From contig NW_015961955.1 in NCBI RefSeq assembly GCF_000497045.1, forward strand, positions 186,001-250,000: a stretch of 64,000 nucleotides of DNA, read 5' to 3'. Both the position numbers and the translations under genes were made by a program. How positions within the stretch are numbered: the stretch's first letter is position 1; the number at the start of each line of letters is the position of its first letter. This document shows, piece after piece, positions 40,611 through 51,297 of this stretch. Origin of the DNA: Kalmanozyma brasiliensis GHG001 (lineage: Eukaryota; Basidiomycota; Ustilaginomycetes; Ustilaginales). Under the pieces are notes generated by a model. It was not told the DNA's origin. It worked only from the letters and a program-made list of their open reading frames with translations, and ran no database searches.

Positions 40611-43202
40611 TCAGAATTGAAGCAAGTTTGGTTGGCCCTGGTCCCTAATACCCTTCCCAAAATCCGAACTCGGCTGAAAAGGCTTCACACTCGATCCGCC
40701 GAATCCGGTTGGTTGGGGATGAATCTGCTGTTGCCCTGTCGCAAAGCCGGTGGGTTGTGCGCCCAACGCGGTGGAGTTGAACCCGTTCGATCCCGCACCT
40801 GGTGTTCCCGGGAAGGCCGAATTGAACGCGCTCAATGCGGAACCGTTACTTGCCCCCGGGGTGGACGGCGCGCCTGGGGGGTTGGAGTTGAACGAGGGCA
40901 TGCCTGTGAATGACGGCTGTTGTAGTGGGGGGCTAGCGACGCGCGCGAAAGGGTTGCCCGTCGCCTGAGGTGCCAACCCGGGACTGCTCGCCGTCGTCGC
41001 TCCACCAAACTGAGGGTTGCTAGCCAGACTCGACCCGAACGACGACTCCGGTTTGAAAGGTCGCACTGCGCTACCTGCAAACCCTGTCGGCTGGGGCTGC
41101 ACTTGCGTCGCCTGTTGCGCGGGTTGGTTGAACGACATGCCCGCAAACTGACTCGCAAAATCGTTCTGCCCACCAGCCGTACCACCTGTCGGGGTCGATA
41201 CAGAACCGGGCGTACTGGCTCCGAAGGCACTGTTCTGGCTGGCCTGGCCTTGGGTTTGGTTTGAGAAAGTGAACTCCGAAGCGATGCTTCCAATCAACCC
41301 CGTCTTCTGGGGTGCCAACAACCCACTGTTTTGCCCCTGCTGAGGGTTTTTGCCAGTAGGATCGGTCCCATCCCACGCATGAGCGCCGAGACTGTAGTTG
41401 CCTCCGCCGGGGAAAGCGCCCATGGCGAGCTGGTTGAGCGACGGACCCTTGGGTGCGGGCGGTGAGACGGGGGGTGGGGTCGACCCGGGTGGTGGGGCAA
41501 AGGGGTTGCGCGAGCCCGTCTTTTGGGGCAGCAGCGCCTTGGTCGGGGCGGGTGATGCAGACGGCTGGGGCTGGCCATTGGGTTGGGTCGAGGAGGCCGA
41601 GTTGAACGACGAGAGTGCCGACGACTGGTTGGAGCCGAAGGCGTTGTTCGAGTTCGGCTGTGGCAGTTGCGGCTGAGAGGGCGTTGCGGTGTGCTGGGGC
41701 TGCAGAGCTTGGAATGGCTGGCTCTGCTGCGCTTGTTGCTGTTGCTGTTGCTGTTGCTGCACTTGCTGTTGTTGTGGCTGCTGCTGCTGCTGTTGCTGTT
41801 GTCCAAACATGTTCGGTTGGCCATCAAAAGCACCGAACGGCCCACCGAATCCAGTCGGCTGCGGCATCACCTGTGGACGGAAAGGGTTAAACCCAGTAGC
41901 CTGGGGCTGGATGAAGCCCGTCATCTGCGGCTGCATCCCTCCGAACCCCGTCATCTGCTGCTGCATCGGCATCTGCATACCAGTCTGCTGCTGCGCCATG
42001 AAAGGGTTGTAACCCGTCATCTGAGGCTGCATCCCACCCATGCCCATACCACCGAATCCATTCATACCCATCATGCCCGTCGGCTGAGCCTGGAGGAAGA
42101 AGCTCTGCTCTGCCGGCACATTCGAAAAGATGCTCTGCCCACCATCGTTGTCGATGCTGGCAAAAAAGTCCTGCAGATCCTGATTCGAAGTCGGGGGCTT
42201 GGGCTTGCGATCCGGCTTGTCAGGTTCCTGAATAGTGATGCTCTTCTTGGATTCGCTCTTGGGCACGGCGGACGAGATGGTGGAGGTGGGTCGCGCGGTG
42301 GAGGCAGAGGGTGTCCCGTCAGCGACTGCCTTGTTCTGCTTGTACTCCTGGCGATTCTGCTCAAAGTTGGGATCCTTGAGGTACTCTTCGAGGGCGCCGG
42401 CGAGCGAAACGGGGGCGTGCTTGAGAGAAGGGATGGCGAGGTTAAGGCTGTGAGAGGCCTTCTTGGCGCTGTTGAGGAAGGCAACGACGTTTTCGGTCTG
42501 ACGGCAGAAGCGGCGGTAGAGCTCCAAGGCTCGCTCTGCATCGGACCGTGCCATCTCAAAGTAGTGCTCGAGAATGTTGATGACACCTTCGTTGATGGCA
42601 GTGTAGATGGCAAGGAGGTCTTTGAGCGTCATGCGGAAGGCAGCCATGACGAGGTCATCGTTGAGATCATCGAGGAAGAAGGAGCACTGCATGAGCACGC
42701 TGGCGACCTTCTGTGTCGAAGAGACTTCACGGAGTAGCCCCTTGTCGACGGAGAGCTTGCGCAAGCGGTTGCTGTTGCTCGCGCCATTGGAGTGCGCACG
42801 CGACCGGTCGGAAGAGCGGATGACGTCGTGTTTGAGATCGCGGTACGCACGCACTCGTTCGTCGAGGTACTGTGCATAGACGGAGAGCGTTTGCGGCGCC
42901 GAGTAGCCAGACCAGCTGCCGGAGGCGACGTTGCGCAGGCGGATGTTGCCAACGTCGGAGGACAGATGCCTGAGCACGTTGTCCACCTCGCCGTTTCGGA
43001 TCATCGTGTGCAGGATGACCAGAGATTTGAGAACCACTGTTGCGTTGGGCTCTCGGAGACGGTTCCCAAGTGCCCTGCAAACATCTTGAAGCGAGCCGTC
43101 GGTAGCGAACGTGGTTGCAATGATAGGGTCAATGTACTTGGGCTTGATACCACCGGACTTGGGCTTCGTGGCGCCCTTGACCACCTTATCGTAGCTGGAC
43201 AT
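40611..43202 (-). CDS. Clathrin assembly/endocytic adaptor, AP180 (ANTH domain)
   Basis: 863 aa, single exon, equivalent to yeast Yap1801/Yap1802. Residues 1-280 form the ANTH domain: MSSYDKVVKGATKPKSGGIK, PKYIDPIIATTF and LKSLVILHTMIRNGEVDNVL. It binds PtdIns(4,5)P2 at the plasma membrane. The rest is disordered, Gln/Pro/Gly-rich, with a polyglutamine stretch near residues 465-490. It carries four NPF motifs for EH-domain partners (for example GYNPF and GFNPF) and thirteen [LIVM]xxQxTG motifs, the site class used by Ark1/Prk1 kinases in yeast. The C-terminal end is NLLQF, possibly a clathrin-box-like motif. The gene is convergent with FDH1. Confidence 0.93.
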   Translation of the reverse strand: MSSYDKVVKGATKPKSGGIKPKYIDPIIATTFATDGSLQDVCRALGNRLREPNATVVLKSLVILHTMIRNGEVDNVLRHLSSDVGNIRLRNVASGSWSGYSAPQTLSVYAQYLDERVRAYRDLKHDVIRSSDRSRAHSNGASNSNRLRKLSVDKGLLREVSSTQKVASVLMQCSFFLDDLNDDLVMAAFRMTLKDLLAIYTAINEGVINILEHYFEMARSDAERALELYRRFCRQTENVVAFLNSAKKASHSLNLAIPSLKHAPVSLAGALEEYLKDPNFEQNRQEYKQNKAVADGTPSASTARPTSTISSAVPKSESKKSITIQEPDKPDRKPKPPTSNQDLQDFFASIDNDGGQSIFSNVPAEQSFFLQAQPTGMMGMNGFGGMGMGGMQPQMTGYNPFMAQQQTGMQMPMQQQMTGFGGMQPQMTGFIQPQATGFNPFRPQVMPQPTGFGGPFGAFDGQPNMFGQQQQQQQQPQQQQVQQQQQQQQQAQQSQPFQALQPQHTATPSQPQLPQPNSNNAFGSNQSSALSSFNSASSTQPNGQPQPSASPAPTKALLPQKTGSRNPFAPPPGSTPPPVSPPAPKGPSLNQLAMGAFPGGGNYSLGAHAWDGTDPTGKNPQQGQNSGLLAPQKTGLIGSIASEFTFSNQTQGQASQNSAFGASTPGSVSTPTGGTAGGQNDFASQFAGMSFNQPAQQATQVQPQPTGFAGSAVRPFKPESSFGSSLASNPQFGGATTASSPGLAPQATGNPFARVASPPLQQPSFTGMPSFNSNPPGAPSTPGASNGSALSAFNSAFPGTPGAGSNGFNSTALGAQPTGFATGQQQIHPQPTGFGGSSVKPFQPSSDFGKGIRDQGQPNLLQF

Positions 43203-43959
43203 GATAGAGGCGGTGTGTTGTTGCGGACCAAGACGATCCGTTACGTCTCCAGAGACTTTTTGTCCGTTTCGAAGGGCTCAGCTGCCAGGTGATCGCAGAT
43301 GCTGCGACAGTTCAGAGGTAGCGGAGATGCGGCTTTGCCTTGACGGATGGATGCTATTTCCGGAGAGAACGATCGCTTGATCGGCAGGACCTCGATAGCT
43401 GTCGACAGGTATGTCTTTCGTCGATGCTGAAGCGGATGATTGGAAAGTCGAGATGGTATGCTGTGAGGATGGAAGCTACAAAGCGGATGCAATGGCCGGC
43501 CGGTTGAGCGCACACGCATAATCGCTCTTCGGTCTCATCTCGGAATTCGCAAGTCCGCTGCCTTCTTGATGAACCGTGCGTGCACTTTCCGACTTGGTCC
43601 TCTCACATCTCCAGCTCACATCAAGTCCACTGACGACGCAGCGAAAGACCCATCGCATCATCAACGTGCCGCCGAGTTCCTGCCTGTATCGAACAACGAG
43701 GTCTTACATGCAGCGAGGATCGTTGCCAGGCTGAGCTGGTGGAAACACTTCTGGAAGGTGGGATTTGCAGGCAATTTCGTCATAGTTGCGGGCGTGCGGG
43801 CGTGTTTGCCGTCGTCTTCGCTGATGTGGACCCTCTCGAGTCTCGGCACGAATTTCGGGCGTGGTCGGCCCGATGGGTACTCAGATGGAACAACCTAACC
43901 TACTTTGAGTACAAATACATGTTGCGAGAGGGCGACCACGAGCTAGAATACAGGTCAGA
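43203..43959. other. Intergenic region GCN5 to the AP180 gene
   Basis: 757 bp containing the promoter of the AP180 gene and the GCN5 3' end. Frames here are short and featureless. Confidence 0.5.
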
Positions 43960-46191
43960 TTACAAAGAGCTTTGCACCTTGGGCAGCAGCGTCTCCTTGA
44001 GGAACTTCTCGAGCTTAGTCGCGCTCTTGGCATACGGCGATGATGCAGGGTTGTACGCCCGACAGTTGTCAAAGATGAGCTGAGCGTCGGCCACCAGCTC
44101 GTCGACATTGGCGTACTGATTGTTCTCGAGCTTGGCCTCCATCGTGGAGAGGTCCATCGGATTCTTGATCACGTCGTAGTAGTCGGTCACCTCTTCGCCG
44201 TTGACCGGATTGACGAAGGGCCAGGCGCTTCCGTGTCCGTTGAGCTCCACGAGGATGTGTCGCATCACGGCAAAGTGGGGTCCTCGCTTCGGTCGTCGAC
44301 TCAGCTCGTCCATCTCTGGCGTCCAGCCGCTTTCCTTCAGCCCTGGAACATCCGACGGGTCCACCAAGAACGTCGCCGTCGGATGATCCTCTCCGTGGTG
44401 CTGGTCTCGTTTGGCTGCCCGTTCCGGCTTGGCTACCGTGCCGTCCGGGTTCTCGATCAGCCCTTTGAGCTTGATAAGACGATCGCGGTCATGCATGGCT
44501 TGCAAGCCCTTGTGCACCACGTGAGAGCGACTTATGCTTCGGATCTTGGCCAGCACTGCCTCCTTTTGCGCGGCGAGCAAGTCCTGAACCTCCAAATACT
44601 TGACGCGCGGCACCATGCTGCACTGCATCAGTGTTCCGCCTTCGTAGTCCTTAATGTAGCCCACCCACATGGATCGGTCCAGCGTGATCTCTTTGGTGAA
44701 GCCTTGCTTCTTGAAGTAGCCGATCGCATAATTGTCGGCATAGGTCAGAAAGTGCATGACGGGTGAAGACGCCTTGACGTGGTCTTTGAGGTGGTTCATT
44801 AGATGCGAGCCGTATCCTTTGACCTGCTCCGTGCTGGTGATGGCGCAAAAGACGATCTCGGCGAACTTGCGTTGCTTGAACGGTCGATATGTGATGCCGC
44901 CTACCACTTGCAGTCCGCGCTTGACGATAGCTACGCTCTGGTGATTGCGATCGAAAACGAGGCGCGAGATATACTCGCGTGGCATCTTGGGGAGTTGACG
45001 TTGGAAAATGTTCTTGAGGCCTGTTAGAAGGATCATCGATTCGTGATTGTCGTCGTTGGTGACCACTCGGAATTGGATGAGACCGGTGCGCTCCTCGATG
45101 ACTGCTGGTCGTTCCTTCTTCGGTGCGACGCCTTCTTCCACTGCAGATGCCGCACTCTTCGGTGCAGGCTCCATCGCCTCTTCCAGATCGATGGCATCTT
45201 CTGCTTTGACATTAGCTTCTCCTTCGTTTGCATTCGTCGCTGTGTCGGCGGCATCTTCGGAAGCTTCTGCCACAGCTCCATTTCTGGCTTCTGCAGTCGA
45301 CTCGTGATCTGCTGCCTCCTTGAGCTCTGTCGAATCGTCACTGAGATCAGTCGACATGCTGGCCTCGTTTGTAGTCTCCTTGGCCAACTCGGAGGGAGCA
45401 TATCTCCTGCGCTTGATCTCGTGTCGACCGTTGACTGCGCTAGGTTCGGTGGACTGCTGCCGTGACGCGGACCGTGAATGCACTACGGTCATCTCTGGGC
45501 TTGAAAGTCGACTTGAGGCGGCCACCGACGCTTCCCTGTCGCGCGACTGCGATCGTGAACGTGGACTGTCTCGAAGCTTACGTTTCCGGTTCATGCTCTG
45601 TAATAGTGGAGTGGATGAGTGTGGTCCGGAACCGTTCGGGAGCGCTTGTGTTGAGGGGTGCGGACTCGGTGTGGCGTCAGGCACGGTGCTGAGTTGTGAG
45701 ACCGGACTTGATGCTTCGATCAGCCCGTCCGCGCCCACTGGCCGCATCTGTTTGCGGAGAGATTCGATGTCGGCATCGGTGTAGTGGAAGTCGAGCAACT
45801 TGCGTTTGTCTTCGAGCAGCTCGTCGAGTCGCACTGCGACCTTTGCCCTGCGTGTCGCCTCTTCTTCATCGGCATCAGTGAGCGCAGCGTGATCCTCGAC
45901 GCTGTGGCCACACGTGTCGCAGCTGACGGCGTCCCATTGCGCCCTGAGCTTGCTATCATCGATGTGCCGCGAATCATGCCTCGAACTCCTTGATACAGGC
46001 TCCTCGACTACCTCCTCGTACTCAGAGGGCTTGAAACCCAAGCAGTCTGGAGTGTCTGCGTCGGGCGCGGACGGGTAGGGTGTGTGTCGTGCGACCTTGA
46101 TGAGGCGTTGGAATTGAGACAGCCTGTGCAGGGTCCTTGCACCAGACGGATACGAAAGCGGCATGTTCGGCGTAGTGTTGCCGGTGTGCAA
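43960..46191 (-). CDS. GCN5: Histone acetyltransferase GCN5 (GNAT + bromodomain) with PCAF-N-like N-terminus
   Basis: 743 aa, single exon. The catalytic subunit of SAGA-type complexes, acetylating histone H3. The GNAT domain covers about 367-530; [20 protein letters not shown] contains the catalytic Glu and the acetyl-CoA loop. The bromodomain lies at about 638-740, with [20 protein letters not shown] and the acetyl-lysine Asn in DNCRAYNP. Residues about 30-130 contain [16 protein letters not shown], close to the CxxCxHxxxDH block in the PCAF-N region of animal PCAF/GCN5 that yeast Gcn5 lacks. A disordered Ser/Ala/Glu-rich region of about 200 residues joins the two. Met10 (46164) is an alternative start. 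Confidence 0.95.
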   Translation of the reverse strand: MHTGNTTPNMPLSYPSGARTLHRLSQFQRLIKVARHTPYPSAPDADTPDCLGFKPSEYEEVVEEPVSRSSRHDSRHIDDSKLRAQWDAVSCDTCGHSVEDHAALTDADEEEATRRAKVAVRLDELLEDKRKLLDFHYTDADIESLRKQMRPVGADGLIEASSPVSQLSTVPDATPSPHPSTQALPNGSGPHSSTPLLQSMNRKRKLRDSPRSRSQSRDREASVAASSRLSSPEMTVVHSRSASRQQSTEPSAVNGRHEIKRRRYAPSELAKETTNEASMSTDLSDDSTELKEAADHESTAEARNGAVAEASEDAADTATNANEGEANVKAEDAIDLEEAMEPAPKSAASAVEEGVAPKKERPAVIEERTGLIQFRVVTNDDNHESMILLTGLKNIFQRQLPKMPREYISRLVFDRNHQSVAIVKRGLQVVGGITYRPFKQRKFAEIVFCAITSTEQVKGYGSHLMNHLKDHVKASSPVMHFLTYADNYAIGYFKKQGFTKEITLDRSMWVGYIKDYEGGTLMQCSMVPRVKYLEVQDLLAAQKEAVLAKIRSISRSHVVHKGLQAMHDRDRLIKLKGLIENPDGTVAKPERAAKRDQHHGEDHPTATFLVDPSDVPGLKESGWTPEMDELSRRPKRGPHFAVMRHILVELNGHGSAWPFVNPVNGEEVTDYYDVIKNPMDLSTMEAKLENNQYANVDELVADAQLIFDNCRAYNPASSPYAKSATKLEKFLKETLLPKVQSSL

Positions 46192-46667
46192 TCAGCCGGA
46201 TCAGCTGAATGACTGGGCTGTGTGCATGCGGATCTCTGAGAGTGGTCAGTCCTCCGGACGACAGACGAATGAAGCGGTAGAAGCGAAAGAGGAGATGATG
46301 AGCGACGCGATTGGCCGAGCGCGATACGGCGTCGTTGGTCCGTATAATACTCCTTTTGGAGATGATTGATAGAACAGAGCAGTTGATGTTGTTCGCGATG
46401 GTGATGGTCGTTCAAGAAGAAGCGCGATTGAAGTGTTGCTCTCGGCCAAAAGCAGCTGCCGAGTCGCGTTGAACCTGCATCCCGATTTCCGCACTTTTGT
46501 CAAATCGGGCTGCCAATCTCATGCCCGCACCTCTTGACGTGCATTCAACGTTCCGCATCTCACCCTTTGCAACACCACCATCCCTCAGTTCCGCATCTGC
46601 AATCCTCGTCTCGAGACGAAACAAGGAAGAAAATATCAGCACAGGTCATTGCGAGTCGCTCTGCAAG
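46192..46667. other. Divergent promoter region of GCN5 and the small membrane-protein gene
   Basis: 476 bp. An in-frame extension of the downstream gene to 46497 is open but lacks conserved character. No other gene is seen. Confidence 0.45.
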
Positions 46668-47231
46668 ATGTACTGCCTGCGGTGGTGGATCCCGCTCTTC
46701 CTCTTGCCATTTCCCAAGACCTCGCCGTTGTTCCTGGTGCTCTTCCTCTTCTCGTTTGCGCTGCATTCGCAACCATGCATGTACTGCGCCCTGATACTCA
46801 TGGGTCTGTTCGGCACATCATCCAACTGGTACACATCCGATGCTAGCGCGATCGTGTCTTTGTCAGCCAACTCGTCCGCATCGGTGTCGCCGTCCAACAC
46901 CACTTCAGCTCGATCAAGCTACGGCTGGCTCGACCTGGGCTTCTCTGGCGGCAATGGCTTCTTCAGTCCTCTGACTAGGCCGATCATCGGCTCATCCGCG
47001 GACGTTGACTCACTGGCTTCGAGTCAGCAATCGGACTTCTACCGTCTATCAATACCCTGGTCCGAGTCGCGGGTCGAGATTCCCAAACGCTTCTTTGTCG
47101 GTCTCGGCAAGCACCAAGGCTTTGGTGTATGGGTGGACCTGGGAAGTGGCCTCGACATTACGACAGCGCCCCTTGCAACAAAGCAGTCCACCTCAAGCCA
47201 TGCATATTCAATCCAGCATACGGAGTTGTGA
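46668..47231 (+). CDS. Small predicted membrane protein, unassigned
   Basis: 187 aa, single exon. The start MYCLRWWIPLFLLPFPKTSP leads into one or two closely spaced hydrophobic segments, with a conserved-looking HSQPCMYCALIL turn. A Ser-rich tail of about 130 residues follows, with SSYGWLDLGF and KRFFVGLGKH. The RWWIP..LP..SQPCxYC layout resembles short fungal membrane proteins of unknown function, but this is a memory-based impression. Met at 46668 is chosen because the open frame upstream to 46497 has no such features. Function unknown. Confidence 0.55.
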   Translation: MYCLRWWIPLFLLPFPKTSPLFLVLFLFSFALHSQPCMYCALILMGLFGTSSNWYTSDASAIVSLSANSSASVSPSNTTSARSSYGWLDLGFSGGNGFFSPLTRPIIGSSADVDSLASSQQSDFYRLSIPWSESRVEIPKRFFVGLGKHQGFGVWVDLGSGLDITTAPLATKQSTSSHAYSIQHTEL

Positions 47232-47928
47232 TCGCAGAGCCTTGTAGTCCATCCCTCCGATGGCTCGCTACCGCATTCACACGCACTCACGATACCCGAG
47301 GTCAAGCACCTCATTGCAATCTATTCGGCCGTCACCCAGCGATCAAGGCTTTGATGCGCAGTCGGCTGCGATCAGATCGTCGCAAAGCTGAGTGCAAAAG
47401 AGAAACACGCCCTCATGGTCAATTGACAGTTCTGGTCAAGCTGTTAGATTGACGTCCCACCGAGCTCCACACTGTTGGTCTCTTAACCTGAGCCGAGGAG
47501 GAATGACGATAGAACACCAGAAACGCGCTGAAGGGGCAGTCGGGTCGCGTAAACTGGCTCTCTGCAGGTTGAATGAAATTTCGCGGCTGCAGCAGAGCAA
47601 GAATGAAATCCTTTCCAGCTTGGCTGACAGATCCACAGTCGGCGGCATTCATACAGCCTTGCAGTTGACAGTGCTGCAGGCCAAGAGGAATCACACTCTG
47701 CGCAACCTATCGCAAGAAGCAGTTGCCAATTTGACCTTTGACAACGACAAGCTAAGCTTCTCCCAACTTTGAGCCTCGTTCGGTCTCTTGGAGCTTCTCA
47801 CTGCCGGAGTCAACACTCGAATCACTCTCGCTCAGCCCCACACTTCTTTTGACCGTTCGCACTGTCAACAGTGCGATCTACCAACGCAGACGGCATCTGC
47901 TCCGCTATTTCAAGCCTCACAAACCCAC
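47232..47928. other. Intergenic region upstream of the FUN30-like gene
   Basis: 697 bp. Frames such as 47392-47772 (plus) are open but have no domain; the segment is read as promoter and leader of the FUN30-like gene. The in-frame extension of FUN30 to 47788 lacks similarity. Confidence 0.45.
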
Positions 47929-50900
47929 ATGACATATGGCAAATACAGCGACGACCCCATCGAGCCTGAAACCCCACCTAGGCAACGTCTGGCCGACGTC
48001 TCAGCATCAGCACCACGTATCCTGTGTCTCAACTCGAGCCCTGTCATCGACTCGCCAGCCAAGGTCGCGTCCACCTCCACCATGCCCGACCACAGCTTTC
48101 GCTCAGCCATGAATTCGGGCTCCGGCTCGTCCATGAGCCGTACTACCTTCACATCGCCTGTCAAGCAGAGCAGCAACGGCCTTGCAAGCTCGAGCAAGGG
48201 CCAATCCTTCCGCTCCAGTCTCGAGCAGTTCAGATATGGCAACGGCAACGGCGCTTCCAAACATCACGCAGCCGCATCGGACAAGAGCTCCGACCTCAGC
48301 GAGGCCGAGTCGTCCGATCAGGACCAGCGCAAGCCAAAAAAGCGACGCCTGGTCAGAGGCGGTGACACCCGGTCCCAATCTCGCGATCTGTCCGAGGAAA
48401 GGACCAAGCCTACCAGGCCGAGCCAGGACAAGAAGCCGTCGAACGGCCGCCCCGCCAAGAACGAGGACAGCGATGACGATGTGCGGGAAGTCTCCCCTCC
48501 CCCACCACGATCGTCCGCCACGCCTGCGTTCCCGGTCAAGCCCACTCCATCAGCACCAACAACCAACACCACCATCCCTGCCGCACTCACTGAGGCCGAG
48601 CTCAAGGAAAAGGCGCGCTTCATTATCCAGTCCAATCCGGTGCTCGAGCCTAAACGTGTCCTCAACGCGCTCCGACAGACCCGTGGCGACGTCGCCCGCG
48701 CTACGCAGATCCTCACCTCCCGACCCAGCGTCGTGCCTACCAAGACGTTCACCCTCAAGCCTGCCAGCAATGGTATCCATAAACCTGCCCACGCCGCGCT
48801 TCCCCGTCCCAACGGCGCCTCTCAAACCTCCAAGCCGCCCACCAGCACCGCCAGCTCGCGCGCCTCTACACCCGCCACCATGTCGCGCAACCCCTCGCAG
48901 ACCTCGTCCCGCCCACGCCACGAGGCGGTCGAGATCAGCTCGGACGACAACTCATCTGACGGCAATCGCGAGGAGAAGGAGGAGCGTGCAGCCGTCAAAT
49001 GGTTCAACACGGCCGACGCGAGCGCGCTCATGGACACCACCAACTGCAACGCCGCGCAGGCCGAGACGATCCTCGCACTGCGCCCATTCAGGCACGCCGG
49101 TGACATCGAGACCAAGCTCGGCGCCAAGTCGGCCAAAGGTGTGACGCCACGGCTCTTCCACGCATGCAAAGATCTGATGGCGGGCTACTACGAGGTGGAC
49201 TCGGTGCTGGCAAAGTGTGAGAAAATTGGACGCGAGCTGAGCGAAGCCATGTCCGCCTGGCTCCCAGATGCCAGTGGGTCTCGACTGGCCTCCCCCGCTT
49301 CTAGCTCGGTCGCCGGCTCGCGCGAAGGCACCCCCGCCTCAACCCTCAACCTTTCCTCCATCAAACGCAACACGGCGGACAAGTTCTACCTCGAATCCCA
49401 ACCGCGTCTCCTCTCGTCCAAGGTCACCCTCAAGGACTACCAACTGGTCGGCGTCAATTGGCTCTACCTTCTGTATCGGAAGCGCACGAGTTGCATCCTC
49501 GCCGACGAGATGGGGCTCGGCAAGACCGCGCAGGTCATAGCGTTCTTCGCGCACCTCAAAGACCTCGGTATTCGCGGACCTCATCTTGTGGTCGCCCCAA
49601 GCTCGGTGTTGGAGAACTGGGATCGCGAATTTCGCTTCTTCTGCCCCTCGCTCAACGTGCGCAAGTACTACGGCAGTCTCAAAGACCGTGCTGAGCTGCG
49701 CGAGGAACTCTCGTCAGACCCTGCCTTGGAAGTCATCCTGACCACCTACGACATGGCAGCCGGCGGTCCAGCGGACCACAACTTCCTGCGCAAGTTCGGA
49801 CGTCGTGGCTGTGGTCGATCCGAATGCAAACCCGGCTGTTCGGAACCCGACTGTCGCGCCGGTGGCTTCGAAGTGTGTGTCTTCGACGAAGGCCACATGC
49901 TCAAAAACCGCAAATCCCAGAAGTACGAAAAGCTTCTTCGCCTCAAAACGCACCACCGTCTGCTGCTCACCGGTACACCCTTGCAGAACAACCTCCAGGA
50001 ACTCGTGAGCCTGCTCAACTTTATCATGCCCGAGTACTTTGCCGATGCCGAAGAAGCCTTGGCGGCGATCTTCAAGGTGAAAGCGGGAGGACAGCAGAAC
50101 GAGCTTTCCAAGCAAAGGGTGGATCGGGCCAAGAAGATGATGCATCCGTTTGTGCTGCGACGCTTGAAGGACAAGGTGTTGACGGATTTGACGACCAAGA
50201 CGATTCGCGTCGAGTATTGCGATATGACGGTGGTGCAGCGGAAGATTTATTCGGCGGCGGTGGCGCGTACTCGGCGTGTTGCAGCCGAAGCCGAGGCTGC
50301 GCCTACCACCCGCAAGACAGCGGCAGCAAGCACGAGCCGTGAGAGCGGCAACGTGCTGATGGAGCTTCGCAAGGCGGCCAACCACCCGCTCCTCTCGCGT
50401 CGCCTCTTCGACGAAGCCAAAATCGACGCGATGGCCCGGGACCTGCTCAAAGAACCCGACTACGCAGATTCGATCTTCGACCACGTCAAAGAGGATCTAC
50501 GCATCAACACGGATGCGCAACTCTCCTTTTCCGCCCAAACCTACCCTTCCACGCGCAAGCACGTCCTGCCACCCGCGGAATGGATGAAGTCGGGCAAAGT
50601 GCAAGCCCTCCAACGGCTCATCCCGGAGATTCAAGCCAAGGGCGATCGAATCCTCATCTTCAGCCAGTTCACCATGGTGCTCGACATCCTGTGCGTCTGT
50701 TTGGACCACATGAAGGTCAAATACGTCGGATTCACCGGTTCGACCCAGGTGGAAGACCGACAGGTTCTCGTGGACGAATTCACCAACGATCCGTCGATCA
50801 CCGTTTTCCTGCTCTCCACCAAAGCCGGTGGATTGGGCATCAACCTGATTGCGGCCAACTGGGTGATCCTGTTCGACCAGGACTTCAATCCGCACAATGA

Positions 50901-51159
50901 CAAGCAGGCGGCCGATCGATCGTATCGCATGGGTCAGACGAAACCGGTCACCGTCATCAAGCTGTTGAGCCGCGGCACGATCGATGAAGATATCCATGCG
51001 CTGGGTGAACGGAAGTTGGAGTTGGCCGATCGGGTTTCGGGTGAGGACGATACAGAGTCCGACGAGGCCGAGCAGAAGAAGGTCGCGCAGACGCTGCTCG
51101 CCAGGCTGAGGGACGCGGCTACGCCCGAGATCCAGGAGATCAGTGACGATGATGAATAG
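47929..51159 (+). CDS. FUN30: SNF2-family chromatin remodeler, Fun30/SMARCAD1 type
   Basis: 1076 aa from Met at 47929 (MTYGKYSDD), single exon. A CUE-like ubiquitin-binding region lies at about 220-264 (EKARFIIQSNPVLEPKRVLN). A conserved pre-ATPase block follows at about 355-430. The ATPase spans about 490-1010: Walker A DEMGLGKTAQ near 525, Walker B as DEGH near 652 (DEGH is typical of this subfamily), LTGTPLQNNLQELVSLLNFI, and the final helicase motif DRSYRMGQTKP. In yeast it promotes DNA end resection and silencing. An unusual Cys-rich insert (about 624-645, with CGRSECKPGCSEPDC) sits just before DEGH. Convergent with the NRPS, 138 bp apart. Confidence 0.92.
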   Translation: MTYGKYSDDPIEPETPPRQRLADVSASAPRILCLNSSPVIDSPAKVASTSTMPDHSFRSAMNSGSGSSMSRTTFTSPVKQSSNGLASSSKGQSFRSSLEQFRYGNGNGASKHHAAASDKSSDLSEAESSDQDQRKPKKRRLVRGGDTRSQSRDLSEERTKPTRPSQDKKPSNGRPAKNEDSDDDVREVSPPPPRSSATPAFPVKPTPSAPTTNTTIPAALTEAELKEKARFIIQSNPVLEPKRVLNALRQTRGDVARATQILTSRPSVVPTKTFTLKPASNGIHKPAHAALPRPNGASQTSKPPTSTASSRASTPATMSRNPSQTSSRPRHEAVEISSDDNSSDGNREEKEERAAVKWFNTADASALMDTTNCNAAQAETILALRPFRHAGDIETKLGAKSAKGVTPRLFHACKDLMAGYYEVDSVLAKCEKIGRELSEAMSAWLPDASGSRLASPASSSVAGSREGTPASTLNLSSIKRNTADKFYLESQPRLLSSKVTLKDYQLVGVNWLYLLYRKRTSCILADEMGLGKTAQVIAFFAHLKDLGIRGPHLVVAPSSVLENWDREFRFFCPSLNVRKYYGSLKDRAELREELSSDPALEVILTTYDMAAGGPADHNFLRKFGRRGCGRSECKPGCSEPDCRAGGFEVCVFDEGHMLKNRKSQKYEKLLRLKTHHRLLLTGTPLQNNLQELVSLLNFIMPEYFADAEEALAAIFKVKAGGQQNELSKQRVDRAKKMMHPFVLRRLKDKVLTDLTTKTIRVEYCDMTVVQRKIYSAAVARTRRVAAEAEAAPTTRKTAAASTSRESGNVLMELRKAANHPLLSRRLFDEAKIDAMARDLLKEPDYADSIFDHVKEDLRINTDAQLSFSAQTYPSTRKHVLPPAEWMKSGKVQALQRLIPEIQAKGDRILIFSQFTMVLDILCVCLDHMKVKYVGFTGSTQVEDRQVLVDEFTNDPSITVFLLSTKAGGLGINLIAANWVILFDQDFNPHNDKQAADRSYRMGQTKPVTVIKLLSRGTIDEDIHALGERKLELADRVSGEDDTESDEAEQKKVAQTLLARLRDAATPEIQEISDDDE

Positions 51160-51297
51160 AACCGCATGGCAATGCCAATCATGCTGCACACAAGTCTGTG
51201 AATTGTGAACGTCAGACCAGACTCTCACACAGAGAGGCATACTTCGACATTCATCCTGAGACCCAAGTCTATTCCGAATCTCTATACATATCTACAT

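Noticed and set aside
47392..47772. 126-codon frame upstream of the FUN30-like gene
   Set aside because: Sequence looks somewhat protein-like (helical, charged), but there is no domain and it lies in the expected promoter/leader. Kept as intergenic.
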